A DNA stretch of 64,000 nt from the NCBI GenBank assembly GCA_032173965.1, contig JAVUNC010000004.1, forward strand, positions 5,190,001 to 5,254,000, in the 5' to 3' direction. This stretch comes from Sitta carolinensis (Eukaryota; Chordata; Aves; Passeriformes; Sittidae). Shown here in pieces: positions 62,232 to 64,000 of this stretch. The translations under genes were made by a program, and so were the position numbers. Positions within the stretch are counted from its first letter, which is position 1. Each line of letters starts with the position of its first letter. The notes beneath the pieces were generated by a model. The model had not been told where the DNA came from, ran no database searches, and saw only the letters and a list, made by a program, of their open reading frames with translations.

Positions 62232-64000
62232 CCAAATACAAATAAAGGATGTAGAAGTCAAAGCAAGTTCTACATAGTACGTTGCTCTTTTAAATTAATG
62301 TAAGATAAATATCATTTAATTCCAAGGTCTTAACAATTAAAAGCCAAATATAACTATGCAAAAGGTAGTGCACTGCAAATTAACTTGGTTTTGGATGATC
62401 TGTAACAATCTGATGAAGAAGTATTCTTCTTAAGGTAAATCAGCACATGCACTAGCACCAATTACTCCATACAATTTAAGCAACATACAAAGGAGATTCT
62501 TTTATCAACAAACACAAAAATTTCTTCAAATATAAGGACATACATTAAATATTTTTAAATATGGAAAAAAGAATCATTTCATTGGTAAAGTATCTATGTA
62601 TACAATGAAAAAACCTGTACACATTTTAAGACAGCTTTTTTGAAGTATTTTATGATTTCAAGACTCCTATACATTTCTTGCCTTCTCAAATCAGAAAAAC
62701 TCTTCTGAGCTTATCATAAAAACAATTCTACAACAGGATTCAGTTCATTCCCTTACAATGCCATGGTTCAAAAATAGGTGTAGTGTATGTAAACCGATGT
62801 AGCATATAAATAACCTCTTCATCTAAGAGGTGATTACTCACAAGCTTAACGTTACATGTAAATTTAAGCATCACATGGAATCAAACACTGGCTCAACACT
62901 TCTGTGCTGCAAATTATATACTAATCAAAGATATCACTTTCAGACCATGAGACATTCTTATCCAGAGATTTCCAGATCTTGCCACTGGGTTATAACAGGA
63001 TCTGATTCTACTCCAAAAATTGAGTTTCTCCCTCTTCCTTCTGCCTTTTAAATCCCTAAAACCCAACAGCCCATTTTTAAAATCAACATAAACTACTACA
63101 TGACATTCTGGATTAGCACTTAGTGTCTCTATTGAGTTATTTCTCAAAAGTTCATCCTCTTGCTGCTCATGTTTTATTGACAAAGGCAGGGCAAGTTGAA
63201 GTTACTCTTCATATTACTCCATGAAAACTATAGCAAATAGGTGACCCTTCTCTTGACAATAAGAAACTAGGCAGAGATAACCTCTATTCTCTTTTTTTAG
63301 CATCTCTTTTCTTTTCTTTAAGATGTTACCTTTTTTGCACTGCACTGCTCCACTCTTTGCTATTTCCAGGATCTTAAGATGTCAGCAGGAATTTGTTATA
63401 AATCACCTAAACAGGAGAATCCGTAACTTCCTAAATCACGTCGTTTATAAGAAATGTCAGCTTCTGTCAGAGCACAGAAAGTTCTTTTAAAGGCATAACT
63501 TCATTTTATGGCCCTGGCCAAAGGAAACAGTTGTCTTTTTTTTTTCCTGCATGGTTCATCCCTGGCACTCTATCATTTTCAAAAGTCTCCTTTTTTTTCA
63601 CAGCAAACAATAAAAATTTAAGTCTCAATGTGCTCACTGCAGTCAAGGAATTTCCTCAGTTCCTACTAGTTTAATGAAGCTGTGAAATATGTTACTCTGG
63701 AGCACAGATGATCTGTTTGCACAGCTTTCAAAGGATAACTGCACCAGTTCTGAAGTAAAAGGAAAATGTCTATTCCTTCCATTTATATGGCCAACAATAA
63801 CCTCTACATTCTGACAGAATCGTGTGTACACTGGCGGGGAAGGAGAGTCTCAAAACACTTTATCAGGAAGTCCACAATCCAATAAAATGCAGGCTCCCCA
63901 GATACTGATCCAAACTGATGCACACGATTTGACTCTGAAGGTTTGTTTTTTAAACGAAGTTACAGTTATTTTTCTCAACCAAGGACAATGGTTGTTTTTT

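Larger units (their letters stand above)
36032..64000 (+). other. RUNX2: RUNX2 intron 1 (5' part; continues beyond the window)
   Basis: From the GTAAGT donor at 36032 to the window end I find no exon with RUNX2 runt-domain coding sequence (the next exon would start with the DPSTSRRF region). The interval holds two short CR1 tails, poly(A)/poly(T) runs, a perfect hairpin near 56.1 kb and no convincing gene. In mammals the P1-to-exon-2 intron is also long and contains the head-to-head start of SUPT3H on the opposite strand; I cannot identify that start here. Confidence 0.85.

Noticed and set aside
36032..64000. SUPT3H exons on the minus strand
   Set aside because: Expected from vertebrate synteny, but I found no match to the SUPT3H histone-fold region or its start that I could defend.
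1..64000. CRISPR arrays, operons, prophage or insertion sequences
   Set aside because: The DNA is vertebrate nuclear sequence; no regular spaced repeats or dense coding are present.

Overview
The window looks like nuclear DNA of a bird, or possibly another archosaur. It is AT-rich and almost gene-free, with no bacterial-type coding density. Its recognisable interspersed repeats are CR1 LINE fragments with the octamer-like 3' ends typical of birds. I see no Alu-like or L1-like sequence and no clear LTR element.

The one gene I can identify is RUNX2, the osteoblast and chondrocyte runt-domain transcription factor, on the + strand. The window carries its distal (P1) promoter and first exon. The 58 coding bases at 35974-36031 read MASNSLFSSVTPCQQNFFW plus one base and end at a consensus GTAAGT donor. 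They are preceded by a compact promoter: AP-1 motif, two polypurine tracts, a TTTTAAA box and an inferred start near 35560. The 5' leader has three clustered RUNX-binding motifs, two upstream ORFs and a 208-base mini-intron (35704-35911). Everything from 36032 to 64000 is RUNX2 intron 1. The next exon, which starts the shared part of the protein, is not in the window. In other vertebrates SUPT3H is transcribed from the opposite strand across this locus, so the window may also be SUPT3H intron, but I recognise no SUPT3H exon.

Layout: 1-34900 is upstream non-coding DNA with at least six CR1 loci, some of them composite, including one old minus-strand LINE relic near 21.9 kb. The promoter and first exon occupy 34900-36031. 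From 36032 to 64000 there is intronic DNA with two short CR1 tails, homopolymer runs and several inverted repeats.

The most interesting biology is in the RUNX2 leader. In mammals, as I recall the mouse OSF2 isoform, an upstream ATG is in frame with the main ATG and gives an N-terminally extended protein. Here the first 46 codons of that reading frame are kept, but a TGA at 35945-35947 closes it and it is out of frame with the main ATG. It is therefore a 57-codon uORF. A second, overlapping 17-codon uORF ends at a stop codon that exists only after the leader intron is removed. Comparisons with mammals are from memory and need an alignment.
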